Below are positions 41,254-49,885 of a stretch of DNA of 64,000 nucleotides, one piece after another. A program made the position numbers and the translations under genes. The DNA is from Treponema putidum (lineage in GTDB: Bacteria > Spirochaetota > Spirochaetia > Treponematales > Treponemataceae). The notes below the pieces were generated by a model. The model did no database searches and was not told the origin of the DNA. It worked only from the letters and a program-made list of their open reading frames with translations. Where the stretch lies: NCBI RefSeq assembly GCF_000755145.1, contig NZ_CP009228.1:186001-250000 (forward strand), in the 5' to 3' direction. Positions within the stretch are counted from its first letter, which is position 1. Every line of letters starts with the position of its first letter.

Positions 41254-42858
41254 TTAAATTATAGCCTCAGTCTTCCAGTCCTTGATAGTCCGTTTTTCTT
41301 CGTCAAAACTAGAACCGATTGCAATTATTTTTTTACCTCTTCCCGAGTACTTGTCTGCATAGCCTTTCTCTTTGATTTGTTTTACGGCATTCTCCGGCGT
41401 TTCATTTGAGGTAAGCTTAAATTCAAAAATATAAACTTTATCTTTAAATTCAACAATGCAGTCGGCCCGTCCGGTTGCACAATGAACTTCAGTGTGCACA
41501 AACTGATTCATAAGAGCAAACACAAGATAAACCGCTGTCTGATAATTTTGTTCACGTAAGACTAAATCTTTTTCGGTTAAGTTATCATAAGGAATGCCCG
41601 ATATTATTCCCTTCATCTTTTGCATAAACCCGTCTACATCTCCCGCCTCAATCTGCTCGTAGAATTCCCAAATCGAAAGCCCTGTTTTGTCAGCCCTTAT
41701 CGAAGTGTAGGCGGGCATAAGGTTATGTAAAAAACCGTAACGCACCTCATCGTTAGGAAATCCCAAACGGTAAAGACCCGCAAAGTCATTATAGTCTTTG
41801 ATTGTCAAATATCCGGATTGAAACAATATTGGCAGAGGGAGAATAGGATCAGCTCTATACTCATTAAGACCCTGCTCATCAAGCTGAATATTTCCGTCAA
41901 GGTCGGGAATATTGTAATAAGCCTTTTTTAAGTATTCTACCAAAAAGGTCGGAGTACCTGTCGCAAACCAGTAGTCACGCATTCTTCCGTCAGCAAAAAC
42001 ATTTAGCAAGCTGAATGGATTATACATATTCGTTCCGGTTTCAGAAAATTTATAGCCATCATATCTCTGCTTTAATTTTGCAAGAGCTTCATCATAAGTC
42101 AAGTTATTTTTTTCTGCAAGATTTTTAATTTCAGGTTTAAAATCGGCTTCAAGTTCTTCTTGCGAGATACCGCAGATAGCCGAATAATCCGACAATAAAC
42201 TCAAATCCCTTAAGTTGTTTAAATCGCTGAATATGCTGATCTTGCTGAATTTTGTAACTCCGGTTAAAAATGCAAAGCGGAGGTACTGGTCTGCACTTTT
42301 TATAACTCCGAAAAAGCCTTTAAGGATTGTGCGGTAGGTTTCGTTTAAGGCCTCATCTTTCCACATCGTTTGAAGAAGGGGCTTATCATATTCATCGATG
42401 AGAATAACAGCTTGCCTGCCGGTTTTTTCGTAGGCAGCCTTTATCAAATTTTGAAAGCGGTCGGGCAGATCAAGCCCCGTACTTCCATATATTTTTTCAT
42501 ATTCCTGCAAAAAGGAATTTAATCTATTTAAAAGGCCTTCCTTTGTATCGTAAATGCCTGTGTTAAAATCCAAATAGAGCACGGGATATTCCTGCCAGAT
42601 TTCTCGCTTTTTCTTTTCGGCTTCTTCAAATTTCTCTATGGCTAAGCCTTTAAAGAGTTCTTTTTGACCTAGAAAGTAGGCTTTTAGTGTAGAAAGTAAA
42701 AGGCTTTTCCCGAAACGGCGCGGACGGCTTAAAAAGTGGACTCGGCTTTCGTTTACTAATTTCCAAATAAGTTCTGTTTTATCTACATAAATAAAATTTT
42801 CTTTACGTAGAACCTCAAAACTTTGAACACCTATCGGCATTTTTCTAATCTTACTCAT
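41254..42858 (-). CDS. AAA-ATPase-like protein with PD-(D/E)XK nuclease-like domain, copy 2
   Basis: A 534-residue paralogue of the protein at 18893-20506, sharing RKMPIGVQSFEVLRKENFIYVDKTE, FLSRPRRFGKSLLLSTLKAYFLGQKELFKG, VILIDEYDKPLLQTMWKDEALNETY and the C-terminal YIFEFKLTSNETPENAVKQIKEKGYADKY. The P-loop and Walker B are conserved. The start at 42858 (MSKIRKM) fits a leaderless promoter whose -10 box ends six bases before it; an ATG at 42864 is also in frame. Function is not established. Confidence 0.85.
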   Translation of the reverse strand: MSKIRKMPIGVQSFEVLRKENFIYVDKTELIWKLVNESRVHFLSRPRRFGKSLLLSTLKAYFLGQKELFKGLAIEKFEEAEKKKREIWQEYPVLYLDFNTGIYDTKEGLLNRLNSFLQEYEKIYGSTGLDLPDRFQNLIKAAYEKTGRQAVILIDEYDKPLLQTMWKDEALNETYRTILKGFFGVIKSADQYLRFAFLTGVTKFSKISIFSDLNNLRDLSLLSDYSAICGISQEELEADFKPEIKNLAEKNNLTYDEALAKLKQRYDGYKFSETGTNMYNPFSLLNVFADGRMRDYWFATGTPTFLVEYLKKAYYNIPDLDGNIQLDEQGLNEYRADPILPLPILFQSGYLTIKDYNDFAGLYRLGFPNDEVRYGFLHNLMPAYTSIRADKTGLSIWEFYEQIEAGDVDGFMQKMKGIISGIPYDNLTEKDLVLREQNYQTAVYLVFALMNQFVHTEVHCATGRADCIVEFKDKVYIFEFKLTSNETPENAVKQIKEKGYADKYSGRGKKIIAIGSSFDEEKRTIKDWKTEAII

Positions 42859-42864
42859 AAACAT

Positions 42865-42893
42865 AGTATAACAGAAAAAAAAGAAATTGACAA
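42865..42893 (-). promoter_or_regulatory. Leaderless promoter of AAA/PD-(D/E)XK copy 2
   Basis: On the minus strand, TTGTCA (42893-42888), 17-base spacer, TATACT (42870-42865). The ATG at 42858 is six bases after the -10 box. The layout is the same as for copy 1. Confidence 0.6.
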
Positions 42894-42939
42894 TCTAAAG
42901 GACATCTTTAAAAACATTGTTAGATTTTTACAAGATCAC

Positions 42940-42968
42940 TTGCATTGTATTTTAGGATATGATATACT
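42940..42968 (+). promoter_or_regulatory. Promoter of the LRR protein gene
   Basis: TTGCAT (42940-42945), 17-base spacer, TATACT (42963-42968). It leaves a leader of about 180 bases before the LRR gene. Confidence 0.5.
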
Positions 42969-42990
42969 CTCGAAAGTTGTGAGGCTCAAG

Positions 42991-43110
42991 ATGTTTTATC
43001 AAAATGGCAGTCAAATTTTTAGAAACACACAAAAACAAACAACTTTCTTCATATATATATGCACGTCTGACGACCTGTCTGACGACATGTCCATTCAACC
43101 ATTTCAATAA
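42991..43110 (+). CDS. Possible small leader ORF upstream of the LRR gene
   Basis: A 39-residue frame in the leader of the LRR gene: ATG at 42991 with GAGG six bases before it, stop at 43110. It includes a tandem TCTGACGAC repeat (encoding SDDLSDDM). Nothing similar is recognised, so this may be a leader peptide or chance. Confidence 0.25.
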   Translation: MFYQNGSQIFRNTQKQTTFFIYICTSDDLSDDMSIQPFQ

Positions 43111-43157
43111 TTTTATTTTACATACAGCTTATTATATGCAAGTAAAGGAGAAACTTT

Positions 43158-43979
43158 ATGGAAACAAGTACTATTATTGACGGAGGCACTTCTTTTGTAA
43201 TCGACTCCGAAAAGAAAACAATTACGGTTTATGTTGAAACGGCAGATAACTCCTGTGTAGAGGTCGAGGGCTGTGCAGAAACTATAATTGAAAGCGGAAC
43301 TGAATCAACTTTAAGTGTTAAATCTTCTTTAATAATTTTAAGAGGTAATATTATTGAATTTAACTGCGGTGGTAACCCTTATACCTATGGGAACCAAATT
43401 AAAAGTTTAAACGTGCTGGGTCTAAAAAACTTAGAAAAACTTAATTGCAGCGGTAATGACCTTACCGAATTAAACATTAAAGGCTTAAATAACTTAAAAG
43501 TACTTGCATGCAGATATAATAGGCTTTCAAGTTTGGATGTTGCCGATTTATCGGCTTTGGAATTTTTATGGTGCTCTGCAAATTTAATTACAGATTTAAA
43601 CTTACCAAATATGTCTTCTTTAAAACGGCTTGGTTGTAATAACAATAAACTTGAAGTGTTAAACCTTGAAGGCTTAACTTCACTTGAATACCTTTGGTGC
43701 GGTAGCAATTTGTTAAATAAACTCAATTTAACCGAACTGAAAAATTTGACCAGTTTAAATTGTGAAAAAAATAAACTTACCGAACTGGACTTAACCGGAT
43801 TAACGGCATTGGAACATCTGTGGTGCAGTAAAAATTTGTTAACAAAACTTAATTTAACAAACACACTACATTTGCAAAGCCTTGATTGCAGTTCAAATAT
43901 GCTTACCGAGCTTAACACGGAAGAATTGCATGATTTACAATATTTAAATTCATCAGGGAACCGTTTACCTGCAACCTAA
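43158..43979 (+). CDS. Leucine-rich-repeat protein of TpLRR type
   Basis: A 273-residue protein. After a ~75-residue N-terminal part come about nine tandem repeats of 21-23 residues (LENLxxLxCSGNxLTELNIKGL, LKVLACRYNRLSSLDVADL, LEFLWCSANLITDLNL and so on), with Cys at a fixed position as in treponemal TpLRR proteins. No signal peptide or membrane helix is seen, unlike LrrA-type surface proteins, so it may be cytosolic. AAAGGAG precedes the ATG. Its end overlaps the convergent ABC gene by four bases. Confidence 0.85.
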   Translation: METSTIIDGGTSFVIDSEKKTITVYVETADNSCVEVEGCAETIIESGTESTLSVKSSLIILRGNIIEFNCGGNPYTYGNQIKSLNVLGLKNLEKLNCSGNDLTELNIKGLNNLKVLACRYNRLSSLDVADLSALEFLWCSANLITDLNLPNMSSLKRLGCNNNKLEVLNLEGLTSLEYLWCGSNLLNKLNLTELKNLTSLNCEKNKLTELDLTGLTALEHLWCSKNLLTKLNLTNTLHLQSLDCSSNMLTELNTEELHDLQYLNSSGNRLPAT

Positions 43980-44755
43980 AAAACCGTAAGCCATAAATTA
44001 AAAGAATTTTTCATCCATTCGGCTACATCCATTCCGTAAACGGATTGTAAAATTTCTCTGTTTAAAATCTCATCTTTTTTTCCTGAGGCTTGTATTGTAC
44101 CGTCTTTTAAAAAAATAAGTTTATCGGCAAATTGAAGGGTCAAATTTATATCGTGGAATACACCTATGACGGTTTTATCTTCTTTTTTGCAAACCTCTTT
44201 TAAAAAAAGAATAAGTTCGGTTTGGGCTTTTAAGTCCAGATGATTTGTAGGTTCATCGAGTAAGATAAGATCGGGTTCTTGGGCAAGAGTACGCGCCAAG
44301 TAAACCCGCTGAAGCTGTCCGCCTGAAAGTTCATCTATTTTCTTTTCACGCAACTCCCAAATGTCAACAGCCCTTAAACATTTTTCGACATAGGCCCTGT
44401 CTTTTTTTGAAACGGAAAGAAAAGAGCCGCCTTCTCTGTGAACATATCTTCCCATCATAACGGTGTCATAAACGGAATATGAAAAATATATTGAAGAAAC
44501 TTGGCTTAAAACAGCTATTTTTTTTGCTATATCCTTACGCTTGATATTTTTTAAGTTTTGACCGTTTAAAAGAATTTCGCCAGAATAACCGATAAGACCG
44601 GCAAGAGTTTTTAAGAGAGTCGTCTTTCCGCAGCCGTTAGGCCCTAAAATACAAAGGCTCTCTCCTTTTAAAACAGAAAAAGAAATATCTTTTAAAACAG
44701 GAATTTTTGAATATCCCGCATAAACCGATTTTACATCTACTAAAGGATAATCCAT
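43976..44755 (-). CDS. FecE/BtuD-type ABC transporter ATPase (iron/heme/cobalamin)
   Basis: A 259-residue ATPase of an FecCD-family importer. Walker A CILGPNGCGKTTLLKTLAGL, signature KIDELSGGQLQRVYLARTLAQ, Walker B LILLDEPTNHLDLK and the switch HDINLTLQFADK are complete. It is the last gene of the operon with the permease and binding protein. The substrate class cannot be fixed; because the operon lies just downstream of B12-dependent glutamate mutase, cobalamin is a reasonable guess, with heme or siderophore as alternatives. Confidence 0.88.
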   Translation of the reverse strand: MDYPLVDVKSVYAGYSKIPVLKDISFSVLKGESLCILGPNGCGKTTLLKTLAGLIGYSGEILLNGQNLKNIKRKDIAKKIAVLSQVSSIYFSYSVYDTVMMGRYVHREGGSFLSVSKKDRAYVEKCLRAVDIWELREKKIDELSGGQLQRVYLARTLAQEPDLILLDEPTNHLDLKAQTELILFLKEVCKKEDKTVIGVFHDINLTLQFADKLIFLKDGTIQASGKKDEILNREILQSVYGMDVAEWMKNSFNLWLTVF

Positions 44756-44760
44756 AAGAT

Positions 44761-45780
44761 TTAATTTCTCCTCCGTCCCTTAAAATAAACATAGAAAAAA
44801 AACGGAGCACCGGCGAGGGCCGTGATTGCACCCACCGGAAGCTCTTGGGGGGACATAACAGTTCTTGCCGTCATATCGCATAGAACCATTGCAGTGCCTC
44901 CTATACAAAACGACATGGGAATCACTATCTTATGCTTCGCTCCGAATATTTTTCTTACGATATGAGGAGAAATCAAATCGATAAACCCGATTATGCCTGC
45001 AAAGGAAATTACGGTTCCCGTAAGGGCAGAGGCCAAAAACAAAAGAGTCCATTTAACTTTTTTTGTATCTACACCCATAGTCTTAGCCTGCTCTTCGCCG
45101 AATGTAAGTAAATCCATCTCGTTTGAAAGGGCTGTAAGAATAAAAGTTCCGGCTGCGCAGATCGGCAGTAATAGATTAAAGTTCTTTATATTCTGGCCTG
45201 CAAAACTCCCCATCTGCCAAAATATGAGACGGGCCATTCCATTCCGGTTAAGAGCAATTATGACGGTTATAACTCCGTTTATAAAAAGAGAAAAAACTAT
45301 ACCGGTCAAAATGATTGTAGAGTTTTCAAAATTTTTATCGATCAAAGATGCAAATTTTACTGAAACATAAACCGTAAAAAGGCCTGCAATTGTTCCTGCA
45401 AGGGGAAGAGTAAATGCAGGTATCAAAGGAAGAAAAAAGCCCGTCAAAATTACAATGGCCGCTCCGAGAGCCGCTCCCGATGAGACGCCCATAGTGTAAG
45501 AAGAAGCTAAAGGGTTTTTTAAGATGCTTTGCATTACAGCACCGCTTACGGCAAGGGACCCGCCTGCCAAAAAAGCAACCAGAACCCTAGGCAGCCTCAC
45601 GTTCCAAACTATTGCAGCAAAGGTTTCTTGAATACCGTAAATTTCTTTTTGAGCTATTTTTGAAAAGATGATTTTGATAATATCTTGGGGCGGAACAAAG
45701 ACCGAGCCTATTCCTACCCCCAAGATGAGAACAAGGATGCAGGCTGCAACCGAGCCTGCAAGCTTGAATTGAAGTTTCAT
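44761..45780 (-). CDS. FecCD-family ABC transporter permease
   Basis: A 339-residue inner-membrane permease with about ten helices. Family motifs RLPRVLVAFLAGGSLAVSGAVMQSILKNPLASSYTMGVSSGAALG and GFIDLISPHIVRKIFGAKHKIVIPMSFCIGG are visible. It pairs with the ATPase (five bases downstream), and its ATG overlaps the binding-protein stop codon by one base. Confidence 0.92.
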   Translation of the reverse strand: MKLQFKLAGSVAACILVLILGVGIGSVFVPPQDIIKIIFSKIAQKEIYGIQETFAAIVWNVRLPRVLVAFLAGGSLAVSGAVMQSILKNPLASSYTMGVSSGAALGAAIVILTGFFLPLIPAFTLPLAGTIAGLFTVYVSVKFASLIDKNFENSTIILTGIVFSLFINGVITVIIALNRNGMARLIFWQMGSFAGQNIKNFNLLLPICAAGTFILTALSNEMDLLTFGEEQAKTMGVDTKKVKWTLLFLASALTGTVISFAGIIGFIDLISPHIVRKIFGAKHKIVIPMSFCIGGTAMVLCDMTARTVMSPQELPVGAITALAGAPFFFYVYFKGRRRN

Positions 45781-46715
45781 TATTTATAAATTTCAGGATA
45801 AACGGCTTTAGCCATTTCTTTTAAGGCCTTTATAATGTTATGATTCGGTCTTGAAGAAGAATTATTGTCTATGCCGAAAACCTTTTTGCCCTTTACGGCT
45901 TTAAGGGAAGTCCATCCCGATCTGGCCATTATTTCATCAATGGGATTAGGAATATAACTTACATTCGTCAAAATTATATCGGGATCCTTAGCCAAAACCA
46001 TTTCTTCTGAAACGGCTATCCAATTTTTTTGATCGGCAAAAATATTTTTAGCTCCTATGATTTCGATCATCTCATTGATAAAGGTTCCGGTACCTAAGCT
46101 GTACATATAAGGAGCGGCCCCTATTTCAAAGTAAACGGTTTTCTTTTTATCTTCAGCAATAGAAGCACCTTTCTTTCGGATAGCTTCAATTTCCTTTTTC
46201 ATGTTTGCAATAATTTTTGCTCCCTTTCCTTCTTGTTTTACGACGGCAGCTATGTATGCAATATCAAGATAAATAGCATCGATACTCGAGGATGAGGGAA
46301 TGTTGACAACACAGATACCCGCATCAATTAAAGGAGAAAAAGGCGTAGTTCCCTTTGAATTTGACATACCCGAAATAAAAACTACATCCGGTTTTAGGGC
46401 GATAAGTTTTTCCGCATCCGGCTTCATCATATCGAAATATGGAATATCTTGTTTTAAAAGTCCGTCCTTTTGAGTGTTGGTATCGGCGGCAATAATCTTG
46501 TCGGCTACTCCTAAATCGATTAGGATTTCGGTAGTCGATGGAGCCATAGAAACAATTTTTTCTACTTTCGCAGGTAAGACAACGGGGTCTCCTGCCCTAT
46601 CCATCGTTAAGTCAACCGAGGGAAGGCTTGCTTCTTTTGCCCCTCCTGCAAAAACCATTGTGCCAGCTGCCAAAAGCATGGCCAGCACAAAGAAAATTTT
46701 CTTAAAATTCTTCAT
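45780..46715 (-). CDS. Periplasmic binding protein of an iron/heme/cobalamin-type ABC transporter
   Basis: A 311-residue cluster A-III binding protein. The signal peptide ends in TMVFAGGAKEA. The mature part has KIVSMAPSTTEILIDLGVADKIIAADT, KPDVVFISGMSNSKG and KNIFADQKNWIAVSEEMVLAKDPDIIL, as in BtuF/FecB-like proteins. AAGGAG precedes the ATG. It is followed by the permease with a one-base overlap. The upstream gap holds several hairpins (46720-46960). Confidence 0.88.
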   Translation of the reverse strand: MKNFKKIFFVLAMLLAAGTMVFAGGAKEASLPSVDLTMDRAGDPVVLPAKVEKIVSMAPSTTEILIDLGVADKIIAADTNTQKDGLLKQDIPYFDMMKPDAEKLIALKPDVVFISGMSNSKGTTPFSPLIDAGICVVNIPSSSSIDAIYLDIAYIAAVVKQEGKGAKIIANMKKEIEAIRKKGASIAEDKKKTVYFEIGAAPYMYSLGTGTFINEMIEIIGAKNIFADQKNWIAVSEEMVLAKDPDIILTNVSYIPNPIDEIMARSGWTSLKAVKGKKVFGIDNNSSSRPNHNIIKALKEMAKAVYPEIYK

Positions 46716-46768
46716 AAACCTACTCCTTAAAAAAGTTTTTGAAGGATTATCAAATCCTGAAAAAAGTT

Positions 46769-46799
46769 TTTTCGAGTAGTTTTGCGGAATGCAAAACTA
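46769..46799. repeat. CGAG-flanked hairpin in the mal/binding-protein gap
   Basis: After CGAG, the arms GTAGTTTTGC and GCAAAACTAC form a ten-base stem around GGAAT. It resembles the mazG/FKBP terminator stem (GTTTTGC). Confidence 0.5.
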
Positions 46800-46811
46800 C
46801 ATACAATAACA

Positions 46812-46838
46812 CGATGTTTGCCTGCAAGGCAAACTCGA
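46812..46838. repeat. CGATG-hairpin-CTCG repeat with GTTTGCC stem
   Basis: CGATG, TTTGCCT, GC, AGGCAAA, CTCG. On the minus strand it reads CGAG-stem-CATCG, the same flanks as the repeats at 12264, 27056 and 35920 but with a different stem. Confidence 0.6.
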
Positions 46839-46839
46839 A

Positions 46840-46880
46840 GATAAACATGGAGGCTTGTATTTCAAGCCGTAATGTTTATC
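46840..46880. repeat. GATAAACA-type hairpin
   Basis: GATAAACAT (46840-46848) and ATGTTTATC (46872-46880) enclose an inner stem GGCTTG/CAAGCC. It is followed by GAAACTCCTAATA and is nearly identical to the copy at 48214. Confidence 0.7.
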
Positions 46881-46903
46881 GAAACTCCTAATAAATAATC
46901 ATA

Positions 46904-46942
46904 GATAAACAGTGAGGCACCATTTGTACCGAACTGTTTATC
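46904..46942. repeat. GATAAACA-type hairpin
   Basis: GATAAACAG (46904-46912) and CTGTTTATC (46934-46942), inner part different, followed by GAAACTCCTAATA. Confidence 0.65.
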
Positions 46943-46959
46943 GAAACTCCTAATAAAAC

Positions 46960-48198
46960 TTATTTCCTATTGGCTAGGGCAACGATTCTATTCATTTCGT
47001 TATTGATGATCATATAGCCTTCGTCAACACCCATACCGGGTTTTGCAAGCTGCTGGGCAGCTCCGGCTGCAACGGAACAGTTTACGATAACCTCTGCCGA
47101 GCGGTTGGTTTCGTTACATGTGCCTCCGCAATAGGCACCTACTCCCTTTTCCTTGCAGTAAAGAATAGCTTCAATCGTGTTGTTAATTCCGCCAAGGTCG
47201 GGGGTCTTAATCTGAATCATGTGGCCTGCGCGGTTATCTGCAAAGTATTGAATGTCTTCAAGGGTGTTACACCATTCATCTGCAACAAGCTCTACCTTTA
47301 CGCCGTTATCGTCAAGGCTCTTTGTGAGAGCTGCCAGCGCCTTCATTTGCTTTTCCCTGTCTCCCATATCCATGGGGCCTTCGATTCTAAGTTTAAAGGG
47401 AGAAGCAGCAGCTTCCAGTGTTTTAAGATAAGCTGTCATCTTGGGAACATCGTTATTTGTAAAGTCTCCAATTGTACCGTATACGTCAATATGGAAGATG
47501 GGATTGTAGTCCTTGCGGGTTCTCATAGTTTCGACCCTGTTTTTGAGCCACTTGACATATTCTAAAAGTTTTTCTCCGTTTTTACCGGTTTTTTCTTCAA
47601 CATTGTTAAAAAGACCGTGGGGAAGAACTTCAGCCTGCTTGATAATCATCTTATCGGCATTTAAGTAGCGGTCATCTCCTGATTGGGTAAAGATCGGGAT
47701 TCTCTTTATTTTACAGCCGGTCTTGTATTCTTTTACAACAACTTCGGCCATCGTTATGTGCTGAGACTTTGCAACGGCATCGAGAATAGCTTGAGATATG
47801 CCGTAGCGTAAAGCCGTATGCATTCTTTTTCCGTTTACCTTGTGCTCTTCAAAGGTCTTAGCCATCTCTCTGAAGTTTGTAATTTCTTTTCCTACAAAGA
47901 GGGGCTTTATATCCTTTTCAATTACGGGGATAAAGTCCTTTGCCAAAAAGAGAGGATCGCGTCCGCCGGCTCCGGAATACTGTACTGCAGCACAGTCTCC
48001 ATAAGCGACCTGTCCGTCTTCAAGAATAAACATAACGGAAATAGCTTCGCCTGCTTGTCTGATTGAGGTAAAGCCCTCGGTTACGGGTTTTCCAGTATAA
48101 AAAAATCCGTCATGTCCTGCACCCATTTTGATAGCCTTTTGGTCATCAAAATAAAAACCTGTTTTGCCTTCTGCGCAAACAACATCAATAATTTTCAT
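46960..48198 (-). CDS. mal: Methylaspartate ammonia-lyase
   Basis: A 412-residue enolase-superfamily enzyme that deaminates (2S,3S)-3-methylaspartate to mesaconate, step two of the methylaspartate route of glutamate fermentation. Family features are visible: LPHGLFNNVEE with the catalytic His region, IFHIDVYG and RIEGPMDMGDRE (metal ligands), LVADEWCNT and MIQIKTPDLGG with the catalytic Lys. Glutamate mutase E lies directly upstream and the two should be co-transcribed. AAGGAG precedes the ATG, next to a hairpin. Confidence 0.95.
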   Translation of the reverse strand: MKIIDVVCAEGKTGFYFDDQKAIKMGAGHDGFFYTGKPVTEGFTSIRQAGEAISVMFILEDGQVAYGDCAAVQYSGAGGRDPLFLAKDFIPVIEKDIKPLFVGKEITNFREMAKTFEEHKVNGKRMHTALRYGISQAILDAVAKSQHITMAEVVVKEYKTGCKIKRIPIFTQSGDDRYLNADKMIIKQAEVLPHGLFNNVEEKTGKNGEKLLEYVKWLKNRVETMRTRKDYNPIFHIDVYGTIGDFTNNDVPKMTAYLKTLEAAASPFKLRIEGPMDMGDREKQMKALAALTKSLDDNGVKVELVADEWCNTLEDIQYFADNRAGHMIQIKTPDLGGINNTIEAILYCKEKGVGAYCGGTCNETNRSAEVIVNCSVAAGAAQQLAKPGMGVDEGYMIINNEMNRIVALANRK

Positions 48199-48213
48199 CT
48201 TTAATACTCCTTA

Positions 48214-48254
48214 GATAAACATGGAGGCTTGTATCTCAAGCCGGAATGTTTATC
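48214..48254. repeat. GATAAACA-type hairpin between glmE and mal
   Basis: GATAAACAT (48214-48222) and ATGTTTATC (48246-48254) enclose GGCTTG/CAAGCC, almost base for base the copy at 46840. They form near-identical hairpins on either side of mal. Confidence 0.75.
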
Positions 48255-48279
48255 GAATCTCCTAATTCCTAAGATAATT

Positions 48280-49737
48280 TTAGTGTTTAGCCGGTCTTCC
48301 TACGAGAACGCCGGAACTTACGGCATAAACGTCATCAACCGACATTTGGAAGTCAACCTCCCTCTTATCGGCCTTGGCCCTTTCTTCAAGTTTTTCCCTG
48401 TTAAAGTCGAGAATGTCCTTTGTAAAGGGAAGATTTCCCGGCATCAGATAGCGGATACATCCGTCATTGTCTCGGGCAGGCATTACCTTTCCGGCATTGT
48501 ACTGGGAGGGAGCAAATGGAATGTCGATTACACCGGCTTCAAAGGCCTTGATAGTGCCTTCAACCAAGTCGCCGCCTCCTATTTCATAAACTCTGTCCAT
48601 AATACACTTTGTTTCTGCCTTGATAAGCTCAATCTCTTGAGCGAGTACCCTTGAATCGGGATAACGCTGTCCCTTCAAAAGGTTTAGAACCATCTTAGTA
48701 GCCTTTATACCTCCTGCATTCGCTTCTTTGGTAGGAATACCGAAAGCTTCATGCGGGGTCTTAACGATTACCTTTGTAGCTCCGGAAAGGGCAGCCGTGG
48801 TACTTCCCAATGAAATAAGGCCGTATGCCCTGGACTCATCGGCAGGGAAGCCTCCCATCCATTGGTGGAAAACCGTAGTGATGCACGTATCCTTGTAGCC
48901 GAATTTTTTCATGTAATCCTTTGTAATTTCTCTTAAAGAAATAACGGCTGCAACGTCCTGCGTCATGTTTCCGCACATACCATAACCTACGGTAATGCTC
49001 TTTACGCCCTGCTCTGCGGCCAATAGGGCTTCGATAACGCCTACGGCGATAGCAACCGAAGGAGGAACGAGGGTTCCTGTAAGAGGGCCGAAGGGTTCCC
49101 TGTTAATGTGAACTCCGTTTTCTTCATAAAATCCTACGAGGCGGTCGGCATATTGCCAACACATGATGCTGTGTTCGATTGAAACGGCTTTTGCATAGGG
49201 AACATTATAGCTTATTCCACCGCCTTCGTTCGAGGTATAACCTCCGGCATGAATGATCTCGGAAAGAAGACGGGCATCGGGGGTTCCGTGTCTTGCCTGC
49301 AAGGGAAGATTTACAGCTTCCAAAACTTGGCGGCATGGGCCTACACCCCAGTTTACGGCAGGAAAACCGTTCATAAGAGAGCGCCCTGCCCTCTTTGAAG
49401 CTTCAATACCGGCCTCTCCTTCTTCATACCGGTTTTGACGCGTATAAGCGTCAATGGTGCTCGGTAAAAAGTCGGCGCCTCCTTCATCCTGTAAAAACTT
49501 CAATAGATTGATGTGTTCATCCAAAAGGGGAACACCGGCTCGCGGCTGGGCCGTAGTGATACCTTCTTTGTCCGCTTGTTCAAGTTTGATTGCAAAGTTT
49601 TTTTCAGGCGGGATCTTCTTTAAATAATCGATAGACTCTTTTAAGTCAACATCCTTTCCCGTGGGCCATGTTTGGAGAATCTCTTCTCTCATCTCCATAA
49701 ACTCCCCTTCGGGTATTTTTTTATTCTTCCATCTCAT
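48280..49737 (-). CDS. glmE: Glutamate mutase epsilon subunit
   Basis: A 485-residue subunit of the B12-dependent mutase that converts glutamate to 3-methylaspartate. The family sequence is clear: [106 protein letters not shown]. It needs the B12-binding sigma subunit (GlmS) and usually MutL. Neither is next to it: the adjacent upstream gene is dihydroorotase, transcribed on the same strand. Confidence 0.96.
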   Translation of the reverse strand: MRWKNKKIPEGEFMEMREEILQTWPTGKDVDLKESIDYLKKIPPEKNFAIKLEQADKEGITTAQPRAGVPLLDEHINLLKFLQDEGGADFLPSTIDAYTRQNRYEEGEAGIEASKRAGRSLMNGFPAVNWGVGPCRQVLEAVNLPLQARHGTPDARLLSEIIHAGGYTSNEGGGISYNVPYAKAVSIEHSIMCWQYADRLVGFYEENGVHINREPFGPLTGTLVPPSVAIAVGVIEALLAAEQGVKSITVGYGMCGNMTQDVAAVISLREITKDYMKKFGYKDTCITTVFHQWMGGFPADESRAYGLISLGSTTAALSGATKVIVKTPHEAFGIPTKEANAGGIKATKMVLNLLKGQRYPDSRVLAQEIELIKAETKCIMDRVYEIGGGDLVEGTIKAFEAGVIDIPFAPSQYNAGKVMPARDNDGCIRYLMPGNLPFTKDILDFNREKLEERAKADKREVDFQMSVDDVYAVSSGVLVGRPAKH

Positions 49738-49885
49738 ACTCTTGCTCCTAAAGTACAGTATTTCATTGTATCACAAGGATGATATAGCTTCAAGAGGGGA
49801 TACGGTTTTTTAATTGAACCGCAGGGAACTGTTGAGTTTGCGCTAAACTTCGCAAAGAAAATAGCAAGCAAAATAAAAAAAGAAA

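Noticed and set aside
46716-46959. Cobalamin riboswitch upstream of the binding-protein gene
   Set aside because: I looked for the conserved B12-box core and saw none. The gap is filled by hairpins of repeat type.
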